Part shown: positions 1 through 5,608 of the stretch, in pieces | Numbering within the stretch: the first letter of the stretch is position 1 | Layout of the letters: every line of letters starts with the position of its first letter | Assembly: GCA_905193995.1 (NCBI GenBank) | Contig: CAJJQT010000082.1 | Span: 1 to 7,880, forward strand | Direction: 5' to 3' | Length of the DNA: 7,880 nt | Source of the DNA: an uncultured Porphyromonadaceae bacterium | Lineage (GTDB): Bacteria > Bacteroidota > Bacteroidia > Bacteroidales > Muribaculaceae | The notes under the pieces: model-generated | The model's input: only the letters and a program-made list of their open reading frames with translations | What the model was told of the DNA's origin: nothing | The model's database searches: none | Position numbers and translations under genes: made by a program

Positions 1-86
1 AGGAAAATTTCGTGATCGCTGTATAAGAATTTCTTGATGACGGGAAAGATGTTTTCGGTCGTTACCCCGATTGTTCCTTTTGCCAT
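1..86 (-). CDS. htpG: Molecular chaperone HtpG (Hsp90 family), N-terminal fragment
   Basis: Reading the minus strand from the ATG at 86-84 gives 28 codons before the window edge, beginning [20 protein letters not shown] and continuing LYSDHEIF. This matches the conserved start of Bacteroides-type HtpG ([20 protein letters not shown]...), just ahead of the LRELVSNA helix that forms the N-terminal ATP-binding GHKL fold. HtpG is the cytosolic bacterial Hsp90, an ATP-dependent dimeric chaperone. Only the extreme N-terminus is visible, so ATP-site residues cannot be checked. The gene is divergent from the secreted protein gene starting at 285, with 198 bp between. The identification rests on recognising this short conserved stretch, which is distinctive. 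Confidence 0.85.
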   Translation of the reverse strand, partial: MAKGTIGVTTENIFPVIKKFLYSDHEIF

Positions 87-154
87 ATATGTATGTCTTT
101 ATGTTATTTGTTCATGTTATCTGCAATTCAGTAAGCAAAACAAATGCCAAGCCG

Positions 155-162
155 CAAATATA
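155..162 (-). promoter_or_regulatory. Candidate -7 box for htpG
   Basis: CAAATATA on the plus strand reads TATATTTG on the minus strand, a perfect match to the Bacteroidetes TAnnTTTG -7 consensus. It lies about 70 bp upstream of the htpG ATG. No convincing TTTG -33 box is visible 19-21 bp further upstream, and the region is AT-rich, so chance matches are possible. Confidence 0.4.
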
Positions 163-226
163 TGACATAATTTCATATTTAATATTATTTAACTGACATG
201 CAGGAGCTGCCTCTGTTAAAAAACAT

Positions 227-234
227 TACTTTTG
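227..234 (+). promoter_or_regulatory. Candidate -7 box for the 285-1526 gene
   Basis: TACTTTTG matches the TAnnTTTG consensus exactly and lies 50 bp upstream of the ATG at 285, predicting a leader of roughly 40-45 nt. The leader is AT-rich with no Shine-Dalgarno motif, as is usual in this phylum. A recognisable -33 box is not visible. The rest of the 87-284 interval holds no gene that I can support. Confidence 0.5.
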
Positions 235-284
235 CACAAACGGTATAATCATACTTATTTATAAACTCTAATACCAGAAATTAT

Positions 285-1526
285 ATGAAGAAAATTTACC
301 TGCTTCTCTGCGCTATGTTTGTGGCTGTCGCCGCAAACGCCGCTGATTACTACCTGATAGGCGGCTTCAATGGATGGTCGCTCTCCGATCCGACCTGCAA
401 ATTCACAGACACCGGCAACGGGACCTATGTGCTCGACTACAATGGCACACTCACCAGCGGCTTCAAGATCAACGACGGCACCTGGAGCAATGACGCCGCG
501 AACTTCGGAGGGTCGAAAATACTCGTGCCCGGCGAGACATACCAGCTGACCGCTGCCGGCAACTCGGGCAACATCCCCCTGAAAGACAATATCGAAAATC
601 CACACATCGTTCTCAATCCCGCTGCCAAGACCCTGCTCATCACCGGCAACGCGGTCGAGGCAAAATACATTTACGGCATCCACGGCCTCATATTCGGCAC
701 ATCGTGGGAGACAAGAAACATGACGCTGACCGACGGCAAATGGGTGCTGACAGCCGAATGCGTGGCAGGTGAATTCGGCATCATGCAGCGCGACGAGGCA
801 TCCGGTGCGCAGACCGGCTGGTTCTCCAGCCCCGCTCCGGCGGCAATCAACGAAAGCGCCCTCGGCAAGCCACTTGAAGTAAAATCAGAAGGCGGCAACA
901 ACTTCACCCTCGCCGTGAGCGGCAACTTCACATTTGTATATGATCAGGAAGGCGGCACACTCACCGTCACATCAAACGGCGATATCACAGTACCCACAGT
1001 AGAAGTTCCCGACGACCTATACATCGTAGGCAATATCGGCAATGACCCCGAAGCACAGTGGTCGATCTCCGACCCACTGCTGATGAACAAGGCCGGCGAC
1101 GTGTTCACAGCCAAGAATGTAGAGTTCGCCGCCGCTGCCGAGCAGCAGCTTGCATTCTTCACATTCATCACCGTTCCCGGCACCGATTGGGGCAGCGTCA
1201 ATCAGGCCGACCGCTTCGGCGCTGAAAGCGACGGAGCCCGGATAGCCATCGGCACGCCCTCGAAAGTCGTAGCCTACCAGGCCAACATCAACGCATCGGG
1301 CGCGCTGTCGTGGTCGGTCGCACCGGGTATCTACGACGTAAGCGTCGATTTCAACACCATGACCGTGACCCTGACTCTACCCGCCGGAGTAAACGATATC
1401 GAATCGGAGGACAACTCCACTGCGGTCTACTACAACCTGCAGGGTATCAAGGTCGCCGAACCGACAGCAGGCCTCTACATCGAAGTCCGCGGCAGCTATG
1501 TCCGTAAAGTTCAGATTCTCAAATAA
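285..1526 (+). CDS. Secreted three-repeat beta-domain protein with sorting-type C-terminus (SusE/SusF-like or glycan-binding, tentative)
   Basis: The 413-residue product starts with a Sec signal peptide (residues 1-20, AANA-A then DYYL). Three similar modules follow, at about 21-121, 127-230 and 244-366. Each opens with a short strand of the type 'YYLIGGFNGW', 'YIYGIHG...SW' or 'LYIVGNIG...WS' and closes with an alternating strand (KTLLITG, GTLTVTS, MTVTLTL). This pattern resembles outer-membrane starch- or glycan-binding proteins of the SusE/SusF kind, but no lipobox cysteine is present, so it is not a typical Sus lipoprotein. Residues about 380-413 (VYYNLQGIKV...GLYIEV...VRKVQILK) resemble the type A sorting C-termini used by type IX secretion, suggesting export to the surface or medium. 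It has its own terminator and is probably monocistronic. The secreted esterase downstream hints at a glycan-related role, but the ligand is unknown. Start choice: this ATG directly precedes the signal peptide. Confidence 0.7.
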   Translation: MKKIYLLLCAMFVAVAANAADYYLIGGFNGWSLSDPTCKFTDTGNGTYVLDYNGTLTSGFKINDGTWSNDAANFGGSKILVPGETYQLTAAGNSGNIPLKDNIENPHIVLNPAAKTLLITGNAVEAKYIYGIHGLIFGTSWETRNMTLTDGKWVLTAECVAGEFGIMQRDEASGAQTGWFSSPAPAAINESALGKPLEVKSEGGNNFTLAVSGNFTFVYDQEGGTLTVTSNGDITVPTVEVPDDLYIVGNIGNDPEAQWSISDPLLMNKAGDVFTAKNVEFAAAAEQQLAFFTFITVPGTDWGSVNQADRFGAESDGARIAIGTPSKVVAYQANINASGALSWSVAPGIYDVSVDFNTMTVTLTLPAGVNDIESEDNSTAVYYNLQGIKVAEPTAGLYIEVRGSYVRKVQILK

Positions 1527-1558
1527 TCAGAATTCAACTATCTGACAAATAAATTCTG

Positions 1559-1600
1559 AAACAGGCTGCACCACAATGGAGGCGCAGCCTGTTTCGCTTT
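1559..1600 (+). terminator. Rho-independent-type terminator after the three-repeat protein gene
   Basis: The arms AAACAGGCTGC (1559-1569) and GCAGCCTGTTT (1584-1594) are perfect 11-bp complements around a 14-nt loop, followed by CGCTTT. The hairpin lies 32 bp after the stop codon at 1526. The U-tract is short, but the A-run on the left arm and T-run on the right arm are typical of bacterial terminators. Confidence 0.8.
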
Positions 1601-1620
1601 ACTGAGGCGTACGAAAATAA

Positions 1621-1696
1621 GGAGTGAAGGCGTCCTCGCCTTCAGCATTAATTAGCCGAAGCATTAAATTTGTGAAGATGAGGACGTCTTCACTCC
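1621..1696. repeat. Imperfect 23-bp inverted repeat with nested hairpins (palindromic element)
   Basis: Arms at 1621-1643 and 1674-1696 pair over 23 positions with three differences, all transitions. A plus-strand RNA would have two G-U wobbles and one C-A mismatch. Each arm can also fold on its own: GAAGGCG/CGCCTTC (1626-1632 with 1637-1643, loop TCCT) and GAAGATG/CGTCTTC (1674-1680 with 1685-1691, loop AGGA, one wobble). The 30-nt centre holds a direct repeat AGCATTAA (1644-1651 and 1660-1667) and a -7-like TAAATTTG (1665-1672). It lies between a terminator and the esterase promoter. It could be a dispersed palindromic repeat, a structured leader or attenuator, or a second terminator without a U-tract. 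No family is recognised. Confidence 0.75.
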
Positions 1697-1702
1697 ATCA
1701 CC

Positions 1703-1733
1703 ATTGCGGATTCACAAAAAAGCGCTAAATTCG
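1703..1733 (+). promoter_or_regulatory. Candidate promoter of the esterase gene (ATTG - 19 bp - TAAATTCG)
   Basis: ATTG (1703-1706) and TAAATTCG (1726-1733) are separated by 19 bp, the usual Bacteroidetes spacing. The -7 box matches TAnnTTTG at all but one position. It ends 5 bp before the ATG at 1739, so transcription would start at or next to the start codon. The alternative is the perfect TAAATTTG at 1665-1672 inside the palindrome, which would give a leader of about 60 nt. Confidence 0.4.
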
Positions 1734-1738
1734 CGTTC

Positions 1739-2887
1739 ATGAAAACTATGACAATCTTGGCCGCCGCTATGCTGTCGGCAATTTCCGTTTCTGGGCAGCA
1801 GGCCCTCAACGCCGCCCGTAACACGGCGTCACCCGTCGTCAACGACGACCTCTCAGTCACATTCCGCATCGCCGCGCCACGCGCCGCGGACGTCTTTGTG
1901 GCCGGCGACGTGGCGCCGCAGCCTGTGGCCATGCAGCGCGATTCGGCCGGAGTGTGGTCGGCGACTGTCGGCCCGCTTGAATCAGACCTGTACTGCTACA
2001 GATTCATCGTCGACGGCGTCGAGACGGTGGACCCCTCCAATCCGTATAATGCCCGCGACATATCAAGCGTGAGCAACTACACAGTCGTGCCGGGCGGCGC
2101 CGGCGACCTGTATCTTGCGCAGGACGTCGCTCACGGAACGGTATCGGACGTGTGGTACGACTCACCGCAGATGCCCGGCAAGCGCCGCATGACGGTGTAT
2201 ACGCCGGCAGGATACTCGGCCGACCGCAAATACCCGGTACTATATCTGCTGCACGGCATGGGCGGCGACGAGGGCGCATGGTCCGAGCTTGGACGCGCAC
2301 CTTTCATTCTCGACAATCTGATAGGCTCCGGACAGGCCGAACCGATGATCGTCGTAATGCCGAACGGCAACGGCCTGCAGAGCGCGGCACCGGGCTATAC
2401 ATCCGAGGGCCTGTATGTCACGACACCGGACAGGTCGGTGGCGCCCGAGGGGCTGACTGAGCGCGAACTGGTCGGACTGGTCGCCTACGTCGACAGTGCC
2501 TACAGCACTGCGGCCGACCGCGGCCACCGGGCAATAGCCGGACTGTCTATGGGAGGCGGACAGTCGTGGCGCATATCGGCCGCGCATCCCGAACTATTCG
2601 ACTACGTGGGCCTGTTCTCGGCGGCCGTGGGCTGGAAAGGTAAACCCGGCCGCTATTTCAGCGGCGAGGAATCCGCCGGATACATGGCGGGCATCGAGGC
2701 CAATCCTCCCAGACTCTACTGGATAGGCATAGGCTGCGACGATTTCCTGTATGACCTGAATGCCGACTTCCGCGCCTTTCTCGACCGCGACGGCTTCAGA
2801 TACACCTACAGCGAGACCGACGGCGGCCACCAATGGAAAAACTGGCGCCGCTACCTCGCCGCATTCCTGCCGCTGCTTTTCAAATAA
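1739..2887 (+). CDS. Secreted carbohydrate esterase, alpha/beta-hydrolase (esterase D/CE1-like) with N-terminal CBM48/E-set-like domain
   Basis: The 382-residue product has an N-terminal signal peptide (1 to about 19, cleavage near VSG-QQ). Residues about 30-118 form a beta-sandwich of the CBM48/E-set kind (SVTFRIAAPRAADVFVAGD, then YCYRFIVDG). A Putative-esterase domain covers about 135-382. The nucleophile elbow is GLSMGG (Ser270), the oxyanion-hole motif is HGMGG (172-176), the acid is probably Asp334 or Asp335 in GCDDF, and the catalytic His is H364 in GGHQWKNW. All triad members are in the right order and spacing. This architecture is common in CE1-type feruloyl or acetyl-xylan esterases that remove ester decorations from plant polysaccharides in the periplasm or at the surface. 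The exact substrate cannot be read from sequence. An internal ATG at 1748 is possible but would remove the Lys from the signal peptide n-region. The gene ends base-to-base against the helicase gene on the other strand. Confidence 0.87.
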   Translation: MKTMTILAAAMLSAISVSGQQALNAARNTASPVVNDDLSVTFRIAAPRAADVFVAGDVAPQPVAMQRDSAGVWSATVGPLESDLYCYRFIVDGVETVDPSNPYNARDISSVSNYTVVPGGAGDLYLAQDVAHGTVSDVWYDSPQMPGKRRMTVYTPAGYSADRKYPVLYLLHGMGGDEGAWSELGRAPFILDNLIGSGQAEPMIVVMPNGNGLQSAAPGYTSEGLYVTTPDRSVAPEGLTERELVGLVAYVDSAYSTAADRGHRAIAGLSMGGGQSWRISAAHPELFDYVGLFSAAVGWKGKPGRYFSGEESAGYMAGIEANPPRLYWIGIGCDDFLYDLNADFRAFLDRDGFRYTYSETDGGHQWKNWRRYLAAFLPLLFK

Positions 2888-4903
2888 TCAGGTAAAGTCG
2901 AAGTCGTCGCAATCGGAGAGCGAGATGCCCCCGCCGCTGTACTCCGACCAGGTTCGCGACGGATCAGCGACGTTCACGAAGTCGTAGAGACCTATGGGAA
3001 GACCGTTGAGAAAATACATGAGAGACTGATCGCCGGCATCCTCTACGCGCACGGCGCGGTTACTTCGGTAGACGAAAAGTCGGTCTTTGGCGCGGGTCAT
3101 GGCCACATATAGGCAGCGGCGGTCCTCCTCGACAGCGTCGAAACCGGCGGCGACGGCCTTCGACGATGGATACTGCGAATAATTGACATTGATAATATAG
3201 CAGTTGGCGGCCTCGAGGCCCTTGGCCGAGTGGATGGTAGTGAGCACGACGTTGTCGGGCGCTCCGTCGGCTTCCTCCTTCAGGCCCGTCTCAAGAGAAG
3301 GATCCAGAATATAGTCGGCAATGAATGCAGCCAGACCGTCGGATGCCGCCCCGATGCGCTGCAGCAACGGCAGATCGGCCCTGCGGCGCGCCCAATCGTC
3401 CTTGTATTTCAAGCCGAGGATGCGGTCGAGGCCGTTGAAGGCAGCCTCGATGGCCAGGCTGACTTCCGTGCGCAGGTCGTTGATGGCCCGAAGCGTCAGC
3501 GCGGCCGCCGGATCCACGGCCGGATTGGCCTCAAGAGCCGACAGGCAGGCATCGAGGCTGTCGAGGCCGAGAAGGCTGTCGATGATGCGGGCCGAGGTTA
3601 TCTCGCCGATGCGCGGGAACAGCATCAGGTAGCGCGACCATGCAAGCTCGTCGCGCGGATTGCTGACCACGCGCAAAGCCGACACCACGTCGCGCACGTG
3701 AGCCGAAGCCATCAGGCCCGTACCGCCGTAGATCACATAAGGGATATGTGCCTCGATCAGGCAGGTCTCGACGGCCTTCAGACCCCAGTTTGACCGTGAA
3801 AGGACCATATTATCGTGGTATTTAAGTCCTTCGACGCCGATCGAGTCGCGGATTTTCATGACGATGTCGCGCGCCTGGTCCCACTCCTGGTTGAAATGGC
3901 ACAGCGCGGGCCTGATGCCCTTGCCGCGGTGGGATGTGAGGTCCTTGTCGTAGCCCAGGGGCGACTGCGCAAGCAGCCAGTTCGACAGATCGAGTATCTC
4001 CTGAGTCGACCGATAGTTGACTGTCAGTTTCTTAACCGTTGCATCCGGCACGATTCGCGCGAAATTGTGGATCGACTTGAAGTCGGCGCCTCGGAAACCG
4101 TAGATCGACTGGGCGTCGTCGCCGACACAGAACAGGTTGCAACGGCTCCAGAAGGATTCGAGCAGGAGATATTGGAGCGGATTCGTGTCCTGCATCTCGT
4201 CGACCAGAATATGGTCATAGGCACCCGCGATGTAAGCGGCCGCCTCGGGATTCTTGTGCAGCCCGACCGCCACCTTCTGCAGGATATCGTCGTAGTCGAG
4301 ATAGCGGCGCTCAGCCTTGAAGGCAAGATACTTGCGGATGATTTCCTGATATACGGGCAGCTTTTTCAGGATCTTTTGGCGCGTCTCCTCGTCGACATTG
4401 CCGTTGAACAGTCGCACGCTGATAGCCGTGGACAGATTGCAGCGGGCATTTACCACATAGGAGTAGACCTCGGCGAGCTCCTCGGGCTGAATGAAATTGC
4501 TCTTCTTGAAATAGCGGCCGCAGACCAGACGGAAAGCGCTGTCGCGATCCTCCTCATCGATGACGGTGAACTTGCCGAAATTGAACACTTTCGGATTGCC
4601 GTGGATTAGCTCCATGCACCACGAGTGGAAGGTCTGGCCGCGCAGCTTGTCGATGTCGCCGACGGCTGCCGACTGCAGGCGGTCGACGATCTCGCGGGCC
4701 GACTTGCGGGTGAACGACAGGATGAGCAGCCGCGACGGATGCACGCCCTTGTCGAGCAAGTATTTGGCCCTCGCTATGATGGTGCGTGTCTTGCCTGTGC
4801 CGGCGCCGGCGAGCACCAGCAGATTGCGGCCTTCGAAAGTGGCCGCGTCGCGCTGCTGCGCGTTGAGTTCATCAAGATATTCTTTATCTGCCATGTCAGT
4901 CAT
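2888..4903 (-). CDS. UvrD/PcrA/Rep-type superfamily 1A ATP-dependent DNA helicase
   Basis: From the ATG at 4903 the product is 671 residues, close to Rep (673) and a little shorter than UvrD. All SF1A motifs are present in order: Q motif LNAQQRDA (13-20), Walker A AGAGTGKT (32-39), motif Ia ILSFTRKSA, motif II VDEMQDTN (DEMQD 235-239), motif III GDDAQSIYGFRG (261-272), motif IV NYRST (from 296), motif V TIHSAKGLE (556-564) and motif VI YVAMTRAKDR (near 600). These predict an active 3'-to-5' ssDNA translocase and helicase for repair or replication-fork work in the cytoplasm. The C-terminus is acidic (DCDDFDFT) and lacks a visible Tudor-like RNA-polymerase-binding tail, so I do not assign it as uvrD or pcrA. 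A TTG at 4906 is in frame, but ATG 4903 or ATG 4894 (MADKEYLDELN) is more likely. The upstream membrane-protein gene stops 8 nt before ATG 4903, indicating one transcript. Confidence 0.9.
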   Translation of the reverse strand: MTDMADKEYLDELNAQQRDAATFEGRNLLVLAGAGTGKTRTIIARAKYLLDKGVHPSRLLILSFTRKSAREIVDRLQSAAVGDIDKLRGQTFHSWCMELIHGNPKVFNFGKFTVIDEEDRDSAFRLVCGRYFKKSNFIQPEELAEVYSYVVNARCNLSTAISVRLFNGNVDEETRQKILKKLPVYQEIIRKYLAFKAERRYLDYDDILQKVAVGLHKNPEAAAYIAGAYDHILVDEMQDTNPLQYLLLESFWSRCNLFCVGDDAQSIYGFRGADFKSIHNFARIVPDATVKKLTVNYRSTQEILDLSNWLLAQSPLGYDKDLTSHRGKGIRPALCHFNQEWDQARDIVMKIRDSIGVEGLKYHDNMVLSRSNWGLKAVETCLIEAHIPYVIYGGTGLMASAHVRDVVSALRVVSNPRDELAWSRYLMLFPRIGEITSARIIDSLLGLDSLDACLSALEANPAVDPAAALTLRAINDLRTEVSLAIEAAFNGLDRILGLKYKDDWARRRADLPLLQRIGAASDGLAAFIADYILDPSLETGLKEEADGAPDNVVLTTIHSAKGLEAANCYIINVNYSQYPSSKAVAAGFDAVEEDRRCLYVAMTRAKDRLFVYRSNRAVRVEDAGDQSLMYFLNGLPIGLYDFVNVADPSRTWSEYSGGGISLSDCDDFDFT

Positions 4904-4911
4904 CAAATTTA

Positions 4912-5454
4912 TTATTGCAGCCTCATGACCCTGAGTCCGAGAGGGCCGCGACCGCAGCGGACGCCTACCGCCGAACCGTTGCGCATCAGACGGTATTTTT
5001 CGAAAGGCTCTTCCAGTGTGACGCGGTAACCGCCGACCTCCATCGTGACTTCATAGACCGGGCGCTCGCCCGCGCGAACATAGGTGCGGCGACTGACGCG
5101 GCGCATTACCGGACGTTCCGTACACCGCTTGCCGATGACCTGCGCCTCGACGACGGGCATCGAATCGAAATCGGCACCGTAGTAATTGACATTAAGAAAT
5201 GCAGCCGACAACAGCGAGCCGCCGGCCACGACAGCAGCCGCGAAAGCAATCCACACGCTCCCCCCGACAAGGCGACGCCACATACGCCGCAGCGGCAGGT
5301 AAAGCACAGCGGCCAGCAACGCAGACACAGCGAGCACCGCCGGAAGCGGAGCAAGCGTGTGCCGCGCTACGGTAAGCATCTGCACATCGACGGCAACCAC
5401 CGCCAGGATCAGAACGACAAGAGCAAATTGGCCCGACAAAAGATTCTTCTTCAT
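4912..5454 (-). CDS. Small integral membrane protein of unknown function with C-terminal soluble beta-rich domain
   Basis: The 180-residue product has three hydrophobic segments (about 8-29, 36-55 and 64-88) separated by a short loop and a basic stretch (LRRMWRRL, 55-62). A soluble tail of about 90 residues follows, rich in Arg and beta-prone (VVEAQVIGKR, PVYEVTMEVGGYRVTLEEPF, AVGVRCGRG). The membrane part followed by an 'EAQV...Y.V...V.G....L' domain loosely recalls DUF3592-type proteins, but I do not recognise the family. The basic linker favours a cytoplasmic location for residues 55-62 by the positive-inside rule. Its stop (4914-4912) lies just upstream of the helicase start, so the two are cotranscribed. 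Its promoter region has been interrupted by the insertion sequence 37 bp upstream of the ATG. Confidence 0.7.
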   Translation of the reverse strand: MKKNLLSGQFALVVLILAVVAVDVQMLTVARHTLAPLPAVLAVSALLAAVLYLPLRRMWRRLVGGSVWIAFAAAVVAGGSLLSAAFLNVNYYGADFDSMPVVEAQVIGKRCTERPVMRRVSRRTYVRAGERPVYEVTMEVGGYRVTLEEPFEKYRLMRNGSAVGVRCGRGPLGLRVMRLQ

Positions 5455-5463
5455 TTACTGCAA

Positions 5464-5475
5464 CCGTATTTACGG
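5464..5475. repeat. Short dyad CCGTA-TT-TACGG in the leader of the membrane-protein gene
   Basis: CCGTA (5464-5468) and TACGG (5471-5475) are perfect complements around TT. The dyad sits 10-21 bp upstream of the ATG at 5454. In the pre-insertion arrangement it lies about 20-30 bp upstream of the M48 gene's -7 box. It could be an operator half-site pair or chance. Confidence 0.25.
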
Positions 5476-5482
5476 ATATTGA

Positions 5483-5491
5483 CACAAATTT
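5483..5491. repeat. Target-site duplication, left copy (CACAAATTT)
   Basis: The 9-bp sequence CACAAATTT flanks the left end of the insertion sequence and is repeated exactly at 6713-6721 on the right. One more base (A at 5482 and 6712) also matches, so 10 bp cannot be excluded. The 9-bp reading gives equal-length terminal repeats and keeps the transposase stop codon inside the element. Confidence 0.8.
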
Positions 5492-5496
5492 TTTAG

Positions 5497-5511
5497 TACA
5501 TGACAAAAATT
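5497..5511. repeat. IS left terminal inverted repeat core
   Basis: TACATGACAAAAATT is the exact reverse complement of 6693-6707 at the other end of the element. Such repeats are the transposase binding and cleavage sites. Confidence 0.88.
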
Positions 5512-5547
5512 GAAATCATGCTGTTAAACAGTTAAATTTCAGGTAAT

Positions 5548-5555
5548 TATATTTG
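5548..5555 (+). promoter_or_regulatory. Candidate -7 box of the transposase promoter
   Basis: TATATTTG matches TAnnTTTG exactly and lies 53 bp before the transposase ATG. No clear TTTG -33 is present. The box sits in the loop of a short inverted repeat, TTTCAGG (5537-5543) with CCTGAAA (5564-5570). Read-through RNA from outside would fold this region, whereas RNA starting here would lack the left arm. Confidence 0.4.
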
Positions 5556-5608
5556 TAAAAGTCCCTGAAAATTAGTAATTTAAAGGAAAAGTTTAGCCGC
5601 TTTTTCAC

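Noticed and set aside
255..683. 142-codon minus-strand frame opposite the secreted three-repeat protein
   Set aside because: It overlaps the signal peptide and first repeat of a well-supported gene and has no recognisable features.
3815..4609. 264-codon plus-strand frame antisense to the helicase
   Set aside because: It lies opposite the conserved helicase motif region, shows no family motif, and is explained by GC-rich codon usage on the sense strand.
4904..4906. TTG start for the helicase
   Set aside because: An ATG follows immediately at 4903 and another at 4894; a TTG start is unnecessary.
5572..5581. TTAGTAATTT shared with 6720-6729 as an alternative direct repeat bounding the IS
   Set aside because: The left copy is inside the terminal inverted repeats by about 80 bp, so it cannot be a target duplication. 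It is AT-rich and likely coincidental.
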